Source: Bacillota bacterium
GTDB lineage: Bacteria > Bacillota > Sulfobacillia > Sulfobacillales > Sulfobacillaceae
Length of the DNA stretch: 48,257 nucleotides
Direction of reading: 5' to 3'
Assembly: GCA_021797515.1 (NCBI GenBank)
Contig: JAJZZP010000163.1
Coordinates: forward strand, 1 to 48,257
In this document: piece by piece, positions 35,084-43,783 of the stretch
Numbering within the stretch: position 1 is the first letter of the stretch
Layout of the letters: each line of letters opens with the position of its first letter
Translations under genes and position numbers: made by a program
The notes under the pieces: model-generated
Told to the model about the DNA's origin: nothing
Seen by the model: only the letters and a program-made list of their open reading frames with translations
The model's database searches: none

Positions 35084-36349
35084 TTATTCTGTCACTAAAT
35101 CTTGCTGACGCCAGCGAAACGCTCCTTCTCCCACAAATATTAAAGATTCATCAGGCACTTCGGCTTGCTTTAAGGCATTAGCCACTCCTCTGCGCCTAAG
35201 GTATTCACAAAAATATTCTTCAGCTTCAGGTCGTCCCCATAGCGTCATCGCAGCCCGTTCCTCAACATCGCCCACTACGCGAACACCGCCTTCTTCAGCT
35301 TCCAGGCGAAATCCACGAACCGCGGGCTTCAATACCGGTTCGGGATGATCAGACTCTACCATGGGCGCAGTCTTCAAACGCTCTTGAATTTCCCACATTA
35401 AATCGGATACCCCTGTTCCCGCGACGGCGCTCATACCCAAAACCGGTACCGGATCCAAAGCCCGTTTCAATGTTGCTAAATTATCGGAAGCTCCGTCGAC
35501 GTCAATCTTGTTGCCCACCACAATCACGGGGCGGGACCCCAATTTCGGAGAAAATGCCGCTAACTCATGTTCAATGATCCGATAATCGGTGACCGGGTCG
35601 CGTCCGTCGAGCGGGGTAAGATCTACGATGTGCACCAGCGCCCGAGTTCTCTTCAAGTGACGCAGAAAAGTATCTCCCAATCCGGCACCTAAATGCGCTC
35701 CTTCGATGAGGCCTGGGACGTCGGCAATCACAAACGGTTCCCCATAGCCATCCACCACTCCTAAATGAGGTACCAATGTGGTAAACGGATAGTCAGCGAT
35801 TTTGGGCCGCGCCTTGGAGACCACCGAAATCAACGTCGATTTGCCAGCATTCGGGAACCCCACTAACCCGACGTCAGCCAACAAATTCAGCTCTAGGTTG
35901 ACCCATAGCGACTCTCCCGGCTGTCCGCGTTCTGCCACCCGGGGAGCACGATGCACGGAACTGACAAAATGGCTATTCCCCTTTCCGCCGCGGCCGCCAT
36001 GAACTACCACGTGACTTTCCCCGGGGCTTACCAAATCCGCGATCAAATGTCCCGCTTCATCAGTCACCAGAGTCCCCGGTGGAACCCGAACTACAACGTC
36101 TTCAGCATCAGCACCATGCCGATTGTTATTCCCTCCAGGTTCCCCATCTTTGGCGCGGTAATGGCGCTGATGCCTAAAATCCATCAAAGTATTAAGACCA
36201 GAGTCCACGAAAAAAACCACATCTCCGCCTTTTCCGCCGTCACCGCCGGCGGGTCCTCCGTTGGGAACAAATTTTTCCCGGCGAAACGCCACAGAACCGT
36301 TGCCTCCATTGCCAGCTTGAACATAAATACGTACTTCATCAACAAACAT
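35084..36349 (-). CDS. obgE: Obg GTPase
   Basis: A 421-residue Obg. The glycine-rich Obg fold (about residues 1-158) starts with VDEVRIYVQAGNGGNGSVAFRREK; the GTPase has G1 GFPNAGKST, G3 DVPG and G4 NKID; the C-terminal OCT domain ends near residue 415. Obg links ribosome assembly, stress response and, in Bacillus, sporulation. AGGAGG precedes the ATG. The gene directly follows the Spo0B-like gene, as in Bacillus. Confidence 0.98.
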   Translation of the reverse strand: MFVDEVRIYVQAGNGGNGSVAFRREKFVPNGGPAGGDGGKGGDVVFFVDSGLNTLMDFRHQRHYRAKDGEPGGNNNRHGADAEDVVVRVPPGTLVTDEAGHLIADLVSPGESHVVVHGGRGGKGNSHFVSSVHRAPRVAERGQPGESLWVNLELNLLADVGLVGFPNAGKSTLISVVSKARPKIADYPFTTLVPHLGVVDGYGEPFVIADVPGLIEGAHLGAGLGDTFLRHLKRTRALVHIVDLTPLDGRDPVTDYRIIEHELAAFSPKLGSRPVIVVGNKIDVDGASDNLATLKRALDPVPVLGMSAVAGTGVSDLMWEIQERLKTAPMVESDHPEPVLKPAVRGFRLEAEEGGVRVVGDVEERAAMTLWGRPEAEEYFCEYLRRRGVANALKQAEVPDESLIFVGEGAFRWRQQDLVTE

Positions 36350-36358
36350 AAAGGCCTC

Positions 36359-36970
36359 CTAGCCCAAAGTTTCCTGCCTTCTGCCCCAGGAACCAGTTAA
36401 GGTATGTTCATCCCAGACCCATCGCACACCTATAATGTGCTTGGTAGGCAGTCGCTTAATACCTTGCACTCTGACGACAAACGAAGTGCGAAAAAAAACC
36501 ACTAATACCGGATTGCCGTCGGCAATCAAGATGGCTTGCCGCACCATTCGATTTAACCCCCAAAGTGCCCAGTATCGTGGTTCCAGCGACTCTATGCCTT
36601 CATACCACAACATAGTGCCATACCTTTCCGCTAGTGCGTCCAACCATACCAAGGCAAAGACCCAGCGTAAGGGCAATTTGCCCAAGGTGACTTGTTGCAC
36701 ACTTTTTAACGCCACTTCCCACAAATACTGGTTGGCCCGCTCAGACTTGCCCAGTTGAAGCCACCCGCTGATCACTTGCAGTTGGTTCGCATAACGATGG
36801 CGCAGGCGACGGTGAATTTCCACGGTTGCCGCATACCCACGCATACGGGCCCATTGCCAGATATATACTACCAGCAGCAAAAGGAAAAAAACGCGCCAGA
36901 GGTGATGTGCCCTATCAGCACCCACCCCTAACGCAAGCAACACAGCAAACCGGATGGCCGTATGCTTCAT
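36359..36970 (-). CDS. spo0B: Membrane-anchored Spo0B-like phosphotransferase
   Basis: A 203-residue protein. The key segment HRYANQLQVISGWLQLGK (His near residue 58) matches the Spo0B motif, in which a helical hairpin carries the phosphorylated His followed by Asn, Leu-Gln and Leu-Gly-Lys. Unlike Bacillus Spo0B, it has one or two membrane segments before it (about 8-40). The C-terminal half resembles a degenerate kinase ATP domain without the G boxes, as in Spo0B. Its place between rpmA and obgE is exactly that of spo0B in Bacillus. Its role in a phosphorelay to Spo0A is inferred. Confidence 0.75.
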   Translation of the reverse strand: MKHTAIRFAVLLALGVGADRAHHLWRVFFLLLLVVYIWQWARMRGYAATVEIHRRLRHRYANQLQVISGWLQLGKSERANQYLWEVALKSVQQVTLGKLPLRWVFALVWLDALAERYGTMLWYEGIESLEPRYWALWGLNRMVRQAILIADGNPVLVVFFRTSFVVRVQGIKRLPTKHIIGVRWVWDEHTLTGSWGRRQETLG

Positions 36971-36981
36971 TTTTTCGAAGC

Positions 36982-37263
36982 TTATTGGGCTTCGGACCCT
37001 GGGATAATGGCTATTTCACGGCGCTGATGGGAGCGCCGTACAAAAGCCACTTGGCCGTCAACTTTGGCGTATAACGTGTGATCCCGTCCCATTCCCACAT
37101 TGGTTCCAGGATGAAACCGAGTGCCGCGTTGGCGCACGATAATGCTTCCCGCCGTCACAACCTGGCCTTGATGTCGCTTCACACCAAGGTATTTAGGGTT
37201 GGAGTCCCGACCGTTTCGGGAACTGCCACCACCTTTTTTGTGAGCAAATAACTGTAACCGCAT
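36982..37263 (-). CDS. rpmA: 50S ribosomal protein L27
   Basis: A 93-residue L27, near the peptidyl-transferase centre. It begins [21 protein letters not shown]. The short stretch before AHKKG matches the Firmicute propeptide that must be removed between Phe and Ala by the Prp protease, whose gene is immediately upstream. The ATG at 37263 follows GAGGAGG. Confidence 0.97.
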   Translation of the reverse strand: MRLQLFAHKKGGGSSRNGRDSNPKYLGVKRHQGQVVTAGSIIVRQRGTRFHPGTNVGMGRDHTLYAKVDGQVAFVRRSHQRREIAIIPGSEAQ

Positions 37264-37265
37264 CG

Positions 37266-37607
37266 CTACGCCTCCTCGTCGCTGGTGTCGACTTTTTGAT
37301 TCCATCGAACAAATCGCGGTTCCGTATCAGAAAGATCTTTTAATCCGTAAAGAATAGTATCAACGACGGCTCGCGCAGAAGGGGCCAGGTGGCTCGGAAA
37401 CACTAAATCGACGTTACCCTCTTGATTAGCTAACGTCTTTACCTCGGTCGGTATCACATGAACTAATCCCAGCATTAGTGTTTCCACCAATGCACTGGCT
37501 GCAGCGCATACCACGTCTTGCCCATAAGGACCTCGGCCTGCATGTCCCGTCATCATAAGCCGCTCTGGCGCACCATCTTTGGTGTACCACACCCGAATTT
37601 GTATCAC
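37266..37607 (-). CDS. prp: Prp cysteine protease processing L27
   Basis: A 113-residue Prp (YsxB). The catalytic His lies in [12 protein letters not shown] and the Cys in [13 protein letters not shown], as in the family. It removes the N-terminal propeptide of L27, which is essential for a working ribosome in Firmicutes. The start is GTG at 37607; a second GTG at 37592 is better spaced from AAGGTGAT but would shorten the first strand. It lies between rplU and rpmA with gaps of only a few bases. Confidence 0.95.
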   Translation of the reverse strand: MIQIRVWYTKDGAPERLMMTGHAGRGPYGQDVVCAAASALVETLMLGLVHVIPTEVKTLANQEGNVDLVFPSHLAPSARAVVDTILYGLKDLSDTEPRFVRWNQKVDTSDEEA

Positions 37608-37613
37608 CTTATA

Positions 37614-37934
37614 CTATGACGGCAACTCAATATGGTCAATGCGCACGCGTGTCAAATATTGCCGATGACCTTGCCGCCGTCGGTAGTTGCTCTTAGGCTT
37701 ATATTTAAATACTAAAATTTTTTCTCCCCGCTCTTGGTTCACAACCGTCGCAACAGCCCGTGCTCCTTCAACATACGGGGTGCCCACAACAGGAGTGCCC
37801 TCATCGCCCACCACCATCAGCAAATGGTCGAAGTCGTATTCCACGCCTGGCTCGACGGGAAGTTTCTCGATTAATAACACGTCGCCGGGAGCAACCCGAT
37901 ATTGCTTTCCCCCGGTCTCAATAACAGCGTACAC
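37614..37934 (-). CDS. rplU: 50S ribosomal protein L21
   Basis: A 106-residue L21, which binds 23S rRNA with L20. It begins VYAVIETGGKQYRVAPGD and keeps the basic ending with KYKPKSNYRRRQGHRQYLTRVRI. The start is GTG at 37934 after AGGGGG; an upstream ATG in frame would add a tail unknown in the family. It is the first gene of the rplU-prp-rpmA unit. Confidence 0.97.
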   Translation of the reverse strand: MYAVIETGGKQYRVAPGDVLLIEKLPVEPGVEYDFDHLLMVVGDEGTPVVGTPYVEGARAVATVVNQERGEKILVFKYKPKSNYRRRQGHRQYLTRVRIDHIELPS

Positions 37935-37980
37935 AAATATCCCCCTATCATGCGCTCCACACTGAAGATTAGTCCAAGGA

Positions 37981-38009
37981 ATGCTACCATAATTAAGACC
38001 TAGTGTCAA
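37981..38009 (-). promoter_or_regulatory. Promoter of the rplU operon
   Basis: On the minus strand TTGACA (plus 38004-38009) and TAGCAT (plus 37981-37986) are separated by exactly 17 bases. It is a good housekeeping promoter about 50 bases before rplU. Confidence 0.7.
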
Positions 38010-38018
38010 ATTAACCAT

Positions 38019-38907
38019 AAACAGACCAGTGCTGACGCATGAGATTTAGGTGATGCGAAATCAGGCGTGTGGCCCCAGCAATTTTTAGGAGTTTGGCTAT
38101 CGTTAGCTATTCCAGTCCCTCAGGGGATGGACGGACTAGACTAGGGGGCCGCGTAACCAAAAACCCATGATGAATGCGGCTTCCCCAAAAGGTATCCTGG
38201 ACTTCTGTCTCACACTTTCTCCCACAACGCCCCACTCCCAATCTCTTGTATCTCAATCGTTTCGGATTTTTTGTATCAAGGGAAACCGTTTGGGATGGGT
38301 GATGTCTCGGTTGAATATGGTCACTTGATATCCCCAGGAAAGTGCAATCTCCACCTTCGTGTCGTTCAATGCAGCAGTATCCGTTACAGAAAACTTGCCT
38401 AAACTCTAGTTCCGCGCCGAATCGTAACAGTCGATCGGATCCCAAAATTGTTACATCAACAGTAATGGTGGCTTGAGCCGTGATTCCAATACGGCGAGGT
38501 CTGTTTCGATCGATGACAACATCCTTAGTCAAACCGATGACAAAAAGAGTTACCCAAAACACCCCACCGGAGCCTTGGCCTGTACCAACCTGCAATTGGG
38601 TTATGAAGACTCCCTGATTCGTCCTCAAATTCCTGAAGATACGACCAATCTGTTGCTGTCTGTGGGGGGTACAGTGGATCTGCATCATATTCCATTTGGG
38701 TTCAGACTCAAACTTTGCCGACCCATCGTGTAGTCTAGGTCTGCCTTCCCATGACGGACGCTGGATTCATCAGAATCAAGAGTCAACCCACATCCTTTCC
38801 ATTTACCGTGATGGCATCCAAAGACTCACCCAACCATACTAACGGGAACACGACGCAACCGTGAAAGGCACTGGAACCTGGCGGAGGATGTACCAGGTTC
38901 CACGCTA
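38019..38907 (-). other. Decayed coding stretch between rng and rplU
   Basis: About 890 bases with no intact gene I can support. A 193-codon minus frame (38107-38688) contains protein-like segments such as GVFITQLQVGTGQGSGGVFWV and ITAQATITVDVTILGSDR, while a shifted minus frame below about 38400 gives VTDTAALNDTKVEIALSWGY followed by IFNRDITHPKRFPLIQKIRND and then a stop. Together they suggest a frameshifted gene in decay, inserted into the otherwise conserved spoIVFB-rplU order. I do not recognise the family. Confidence 0.45.
38872..38902 (-). terminator. Hairpin downstream of rng
   Basis: TGGAACCTGG and CCAGGTTCCA form a perfect 10-bp stem with an 11-base loop, starting 5 bases after the rng stop. 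No T-run follows, so termination efficiency is uncertain. Confidence 0.55.
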
Positions 38908-40770
38908 TCATTCTGCCCCCAGACCGGTGTCTAGAATAGGTTCTCGGCTATCTTCCAGGGTAAATTCCCCCACCACCAAACGACCGGTGGCAAACGTTCT
39001 TAAGACCCGCACAATCTCTACCCTCACCTTGTCACCAACCCGATGTCCGCCCAATTCAATGTCAATCACATAGCCAGCTACCCGAGCAATCCCATTTTTC
39101 GGATTGCTGGCGTGTCGTTCTTCAATCACCACTTCAATGTACTCGCCTTCATGTACCGGCAGCGCTAGCGCCTCCACCTCGGCACGCGTTCCGATACGAA
39201 TGATTTTTAAGTCCTGGATGTCGCACTCGTTGGACCCGCGGACAAATACCGACCGATTAGTTTCTCGTTCCAGTTCTTTCAAGTTACTGCCGCCTGGCCC
39301 AATTAAATGGCTAGCCACGGTCGGATGCGCCTCCACCAAAATGGATTCGGCACCGGTTTCTCTCAACTTGTCCACAATGCGTTGCCGGAACCTTCGTACC
39401 ACCACATCTTCGGAGAGTACATGACCACGTCCGTCACACTCGGGGCACACGCGTGTCAACTGGTTCAAGAGCGATTCACGGACTTTCTTGCGCGTCATCT
39501 CCAATAACCCCAACCGAGTCAATCCTAAGACGGTGACCCGGGTGCGATCACCGCGTAAAGCACGCTGAAAGGTCTTTAACATCTCATCCTGGTCGGCTTC
39601 GTTTTCCATATCAATAAAGTCGACAACAATGATACCACTGATATCTCTCAACCGAAGTTGCCGTGCTATCTCGGTGGCGGCTTCCTTGTTGGTCGCCAAC
39701 ACTGTATCGGATAAATCCGTAGTACCAACATTTTTTCCTGTGTTAACGTCAATGACGGTCAACGCTTCTGTCTCGTCAATCACCAAGTAACCGCCGCACT
39801 TAAGCCATACCCGCCGTTTTACGGCGCGATCCAACTCGGCTTCAATTCCGCGCACCTCAAAGAGCGGGATCTCCCCCTGGTACAATTCAATCCGGTTGCG
39901 CAAATCCGGCGAGAGTGATGCCGCAATTTCTTTGGCTCGTGCGAATGCATGCGCGTCATCAATGATAAACCGATCCACCGACTCGTCCATGTGGTCACGA
40001 ATGGTACGGGCAATCAGGCTGGCCTCACGGTGTAGCACGGAAGGGGCTTTCGTTGTGCGGGCCTTTCGGCGCACTCGTGCCCATAATCGGCGCAAGTAGG
40101 CAAGGTCCCGGGACAGTGCCCGTTGAGATGCTCCTTCCGCGACAGTGCGCACAATGAGCCCCATCCCCTTGGGCCTCATTTTTTCCGCTACGGCACGCAA
40201 CCGTTCCCGCTCACGTTCGGTGTCAATTCGCCGCGACACCCCAATGGTGTCCGAATATGGGGTCAACACTAAGTAACGTCCCGGAAGACTGACGTTGGTG
40301 GTCACCCGTGCGCCTTTGTTGCCAATCGGTTCTTTCGCTACTTGCACCACAATTTCTTGACCCACCCGAACCACGTCCTGGATGGCGCGCGACTTTTTTT
40401 TGTCCTTTTCTTCTGCCAGCGCGTCATCCACGTATAAAAATGCGTTCTTTTCCATCCCGAGATTGACGAAAGCGGCCCGCATCCCTGGCAACACGTTTTC
40501 CACTCGTCCCTTATAAATGTTTCCTGCCGCCTGCTCTTCATCTTCTCGATCGATGTAAAATTCTACCAGTTGTCCATCTTCGAGAATTGCCAGCCGACTT
40601 TCGTGATGCCCGTAATTAACAAGTAATTCCTTGAAAACTTTTGGTTCCGGTACAATGGGCGCGCCTTCTTCGGTCGCGTCCCCCAGGGATCCGGCACCGG
40701 ACTCTGTCTCTGCCGTCCCGACCTCCAAGGCCGGGAGAATCCCCCAACGGCGACGCTTGCGCCGTGACAT
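38908..40770 (-). CDS. rng: Ribonuclease E/G family protein
   Basis: A 620-residue endoribonuclease for mRNA decay and rRNA processing. Residues about 45-150 hold the S1-type domain (AAGNIYKGRVENVLPGMRAAFVNLG). The catalytic part has VIDVNTGKN and VVDFIDME with the metal-binding Asp residues, and CPECDGRG is the zinc-link. A C-terminal extension (about 555-615, HASNPKNGIARVAGYVIDIELGGHRVGD) looks like a TRAM domain. The N-terminus has a short basic and acidic tail. ATG 40770 follows AAGGAAAGGGG. It lies after spoIVFB with about 120 bases between. Confidence 0.94.
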   Translation of the reverse strand: MSRRKRRRWGILPALEVGTAETESGAGSLGDATEEGAPIVPEPKVFKELLVNYGHHESRLAILEDGQLVEFYIDREDEEQAAGNIYKGRVENVLPGMRAAFVNLGMEKNAFLYVDDALAEEKDKKKSRAIQDVVRVGQEIVVQVAKEPIGNKGARVTTNVSLPGRYLVLTPYSDTIGVSRRIDTERERERLRAVAEKMRPKGMGLIVRTVAEGASQRALSRDLAYLRRLWARVRRKARTTKAPSVLHREASLIARTIRDHMDESVDRFIIDDAHAFARAKEIAASLSPDLRNRIELYQGEIPLFEVRGIEAELDRAVKRRVWLKCGGYLVIDETEALTVIDVNTGKNVGTTDLSDTVLATNKEAATEIARQLRLRDISGIIVVDFIDMENEADQDEMLKTFQRALRGDRTRVTVLGLTRLGLLEMTRKKVRESLLNQLTRVCPECDGRGHVLSEDVVVRRFRQRIVDKLRETGAESILVEAHPTVASHLIGPGGSNLKELERETNRSVFVRGSNECDIQDLKIIRIGTRAEVEALALPVHEGEYIEVVIEERHASNPKNGIARVAGYVIDIELGGHRVGDKVRVEIVRVLRTFATGRLVVGEFTLEDSREPILDTGLGAE

Positions 40771-40888
40771 GAAGAAACCCCTTTCCTTAAGAAATTTCGA
40801 AAAACGAAGTCTAAAATTTTGGGGAGGCGTCCCGATCAATTTCCATCAAATGCCTCTTCTCATCATGATACCACTCACCCTATTGACG

Positions 40889-41770
40889 TCAACGCGTAAG
40901 CAAAAGATCCCCGACCGGTGTCGTTGGGCCCAAAGCCTCGATCGCCTCTAACAATTGCTCTTCGTATAGGGTGCCCATCCGTTTAAGATCGGCATCAAGT
41001 ACCAACAGACGATGATACTTGAGGGGTCTCATTATTTTGAGCACGTCTGCTATGGGAGCGTCAAACCTCACGGCGAAATCCTCAATCAGCCACACGGGTC
41101 GTTTAGCAAAATACTGGGGTCGCAAGGTCAAATCGCGAATAATTAAATACGGTGACTGGTGCTCAGACTTCCAAGCGCCCCAATAGAGAAAACCGGCAAA
41201 TAACCCCATATTAACCGCAGGATGGCCGATGAGAAACGAACCGACAGTCAAGGCCAACAGACCCAAGGCCAACCACATGCCCCACGCCACGACTCGCTCT
41301 TCCGCAAGGCGGTAACCTAGCTTTTGCGCCCAATAAGCTTTCGCCAAATGTCCTCCATCCAAGGGAGCCACCGGAAGAAGATTGAGTCCACCAATGAACA
41401 GGTTGGCCTCGATGAACTCGTGGACCCACTTGGGATCCAGGGGAATCCATCTAGCGGCCCACCATGCTACTACCGCCAACAATAAATTCTGTAGCGGACC
41501 CGCAACCGATACCATGGTTTCCACGTAAGGTTCTTGGCTATTGAGCCCCGGGATCTCTGCCATCCCCCCAAAGGGCCAGATCTCCATCCGACTGACGGTA
41601 AGGCCATACGCCTCAGCGACGATCACATGGGCCAATTCATGGCACGTAACCACAATAAACGCAATGGCCATGGTCATTCCGCGACCGATCGCCACATACA
41701 CCAGCACCAGAACAAAAAACCCCGGATTGATCGTGATCCGGCGTCGCCAGAGATTCGACCCCGGACTCAT
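40889..41770 (-). CDS. spoIVFB: Site-2 protease SpoIVFB
   Basis: A 293-residue intramembrane metalloprotease that cleaves pro-sigma-K in the mother cell. The zinc motif is CHELAH, the second ligand region is NLLPVAPLDGGH, and five to six membrane segments are seen. The last 80 residues form a CBS-like domain (APIADVLKIMRPLKYHRLLVLDADLK) that in Bacillus binds ATP. It directly follows its partner spoIVFA by 5 bases; the ATG at 41770 sits beside AAGAGG with little spacing. Confidence 0.92.
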   Translation of the reverse strand: MSPGSNLWRRRITINPGFFVLVLVYVAIGRGMTMAIAFIVVTCHELAHVIVAEAYGLTVSRMEIWPFGGMAEIPGLNSQEPYVETMVSVAGPLQNLLLAVVAWWAARWIPLDPKWVHEFIEANLFIGGLNLLPVAPLDGGHLAKAYWAQKLGYRLAEERVVAWGMWLALGLLALTVGSFLIGHPAVNMGLFAGFLYWGAWKSEHQSPYLIIRDLTLRPQYFAKRPVWLIEDFAVRFDAPIADVLKIMRPLKYHRLLVLDADLKRMGTLYEEQLLEAIEALGPTTPVGDLLLTR

Positions 41771-41775
41771 CCTCT

Positions 41776-42387
41776 TCAGTGCTCCCTAAAAGAAGTCTCA
41801 GGGCCAAAAAACGAGGTGAGCAGGGGATTGACCGGCAGCCCCTGGTCTGTAATCTCTATGGTCATGCGATGAGCGGATCCCAACTGCGCCACCGTGGTGT
41901 AAGGTGAGATCTTTTTGCCAGTCTTGACCGTGATTTTGTGCAAGTCCCCATAGGTTATCAGCGTGTGATTGGACCGGATTTCTAGACTATGTGCGGTTAC
42001 CTGCGCTACCTGTCCCGCGATCCCGGAAATCACAGTCACATCCTGCGGGTTGCCTACGATGATGTCACTGTGAAATTGCGCCGGATGTTGCTTAACGTCC
42101 CATCCAAATGTTTGATAAATTTTCGGCTTTGCAATCGGCATAACGAAACTGCCAAGACTTTGCGCTCGCTGACGGATCCCCGAGCTCTGGGGTATGCCAC
42201 TAATTTGAGTGGTCTGTGTCAGCCACTTTTCTACCTGGTGCCGTGCAACACTGGCCAAATGTCCCCCGTGGTGGCGAGCTACCATCACCAGAAACAACAG
42301 CGCTAACGCGATCACCCAACGACCGCTCATTTTTGCCGGAAACCCGCTTTTACCCGAAGGGTTTGGCGGAGGGAACATTGGCTCCAC
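41776..42387 (-). CDS. spoIVFA: SpoIVFA-like M23-fold protein
   Basis: A 203-residue protein with one membrane segment (about 22-38) and a C-terminal LytM/M23-like fold (about 105-195, HSDIIVGNPQDVTVISGIAGQVAQV). The zinc residues of active M23 peptidases are absent, as expected for SpoIVFA, which anchors SpoIVFB and inhibits it until signalled. Its place upstream of spoIVFB supports the name. Confidence 0.85.
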   Translation of the reverse strand: MEPMFPPPNPSGKSGFPAKMSGRWVIALALLFLVMVARHHGGHLASVARHQVEKWLTQTTQISGIPQSSGIRQRAQSLGSFVMPIAKPKIYQTFGWDVKQHPAQFHSDIIVGNPQDVTVISGIAGQVAQVTAHSLEIRSNHTLITYGDLHKITVKTGKKISPYTTVAQLGSAHRMTIEITDQGLPVNPLLTSFFGPETSFREH

Positions 42388-42514
42388 AAAACATCCCTCC
42401 TCACAATGACTTGTCCCGAAATCACTATATGCGAAGGTTTGAGGTTCGATAACGGTTCGGCGAACGTCTCACGAAAAGAAATATAGGGTATTATGAAAGA
42501 AAGGGAGGGGCTTA

Positions 42515-42778
42515 GTGGTGTCGTGGATTGCTCTTGGCATTGCGATTGTTTTCGTGTTTTTGGGCGCTTTAGTCCAAAAACGCCTATTTGAAATGTGGCA
42601 GTTGCCGTCCTACTTGCATAAGCGTTGGATCCGCTACCTGATTATGGCATTTGTGGTCATTGCCTTTGGCGTGCCCTCGATGAATGGCTATCTATGGTTA
42701 GCACCCATCTATGGATTTGTCCTGGGAATGTTGGGCGGCAAGCAGCAGGCATGGGTCGAAGCTACGAGAGATCGCTAG
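42515..42778 (+). CDS. Small membrane protein, unknown
   Basis: An 87-residue protein with about three membrane helices (3-20, 38-54, 62-76) and the motif PSYLHKRWIRY between the first two. The start is GTG at 42515 after AAGGGAGGGG. It is the only plus-strand gene in this half and is convergent with the epimerase gene, sharing its stop codon (CTAG). I do not recognise the family. Confidence 0.7.
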   Translation: MVSWIALGIAIVFVFLGALVQKRLFEMWQLPSYLHKRWIRYLIMAFVVIAFGVPSMNGYLWLAPIYGFVLGMLGGKQQAWVEATRDR

Positions 42779-43590
42779 TACTTTGTCGGCATTCCTGGGC
42801 CCGTCATTGGTGAGCGGGGCAACAAACCAAAATCCGAAATCCACGAGCCATCGACAAATCCGGCCCGTAGGACACTGAGGCCTATACGTTCCAACTGTTG
42901 TTCCGTCAGGCGCCGTTTGAGGCGCCCTATAGCAGAATGCTGACCCACGAGCACAGGCAATGGAATCAACTGAGGGCCTGCTAAGTCATATCGCTTACCT
43001 TCAGTTCGTGTCATCCACAAGGCACGGATGACCGTTTCCGCCACGTCGGCCACGTGAATCGGCCGTAATGCCACCATGGGCAATCTTCCCTGACGCGCCA
43101 ACCAATTTAGACTGCGAGAACCAGCACCCACCATTAAGTGGGGGCGTATAATCGTAAATTTTAGTTCGGAATGACTCACGATTTCTTCAGCCGTCCATTT
43201 GGTTTGCTGAAAATCTGACGGCGCCATCAATCCCGCCCCATAGGCGCTGACATAGATAATTTTATCGACATTCCATTGTCGCGCAATAGATATTGCCCGT
43301 TCCGTCCCGCGTTCATGCAAGGCTTGCGGGGACACGCTCCCACCGGGGTAATGACCTGCCAGATGAATTAACGCCGCACAATTCGTTCCCGGAATCTCTG
43401 GAAGAGTCGCAGTGTCATCCGCCAAGTCACAAGGTACAGGAATAAAAGGAGAAGTCTCTGCAGGACTTCGGGTAATGCCCAGAACGCGAACACCCGATTG
43501 CCATAGCCGCCAAACCACCTCACGGCCTAAAAATCCCGTCGCGCCAGTCATCAGCACCGAAGGCAGATCGTGATATTTTCCGCTAGTCAT
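42775..43590 (-). CDS. Atypical SDR/NAD-dependent epimerase-like protein
   Basis: A 271-residue extended/atypical SDR. The Rossmann motif is TGATGFLG, followed by LIHLAGHYPGG, VSAYGAG and the weakly conserved QTKWTAEEIV in place of YxxxK, as in NmrA/NDUFA9-like proteins. It may bind NAD(P) without classic dehydrogenase catalysis. GGAAGAC precedes the ATG. The 55-codon ORF upstream overlaps its first 8 bases. Confidence 0.88.
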   Translation of the reverse strand: MTSGKYHDLPSVLMTGATGFLGREVVWRLWQSGVRVLGITRSPAETSPFIPVPCDLADDTATLPEIPGTNCAALIHLAGHYPGGSVSPQALHERGTERAISIARQWNVDKIIYVSAYGAGLMAPSDFQQTKWTAEEIVSHSELKFTIIRPHLMVGAGSRSLNWLARQGRLPMVALRPIHVADVAETVIRALWMTRTEGKRYDLAGPQLIPLPVLVGQHSAIGRLKRRLTEQQLERIGLSVLRAGFVDGSWISDFGLLPRSPMTGPGMPTKY

Positions 43591-43750
43591 GCCGTCTTCC
43601 TACCTTTTCCCGACCACGATGACTGCCGCGGGATGTTGGGTAACGCTTTTTTTCCAGCCCTTGCAGGCGATGCTCAATGCGTACCAGCATAAAGAATATT
43701 CCCAAGAATAGGGCGGCATCAAACGATAATAAGATCAGCACTGCACTCAT
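43583..43750 (-). CDS. Small single-pass membrane protein (55 aa)
   Basis: A 55-residue ORF. It starts MSAVLILLSFDAALFLGIFFML, one membrane helix, followed by RIEHRLQGLEKKRY and a basic tail. It overlaps the epimerase start by 8 bases, typical of a coupled gene. The ribosome site is weak and no family is recognised, so it could also be chance. Confidence 0.5.
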   Translation of the reverse strand: MSAVLILLSFDAALFLGIFFMLVRIEHRLQGLEKKRYPTSRGSHRGREKVGRRHD

Positions 43751-43783
43751 GCTGTCACATCTCGGTGCCTTTGATCCAGCAAT

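Noticed and set aside
38107..38688. 193-codon minus-strand frame as an intact gene
   Set aside because: It lacks a ribosome site and the protein-like signal changes frame within it, so it is described as decayed sequence.
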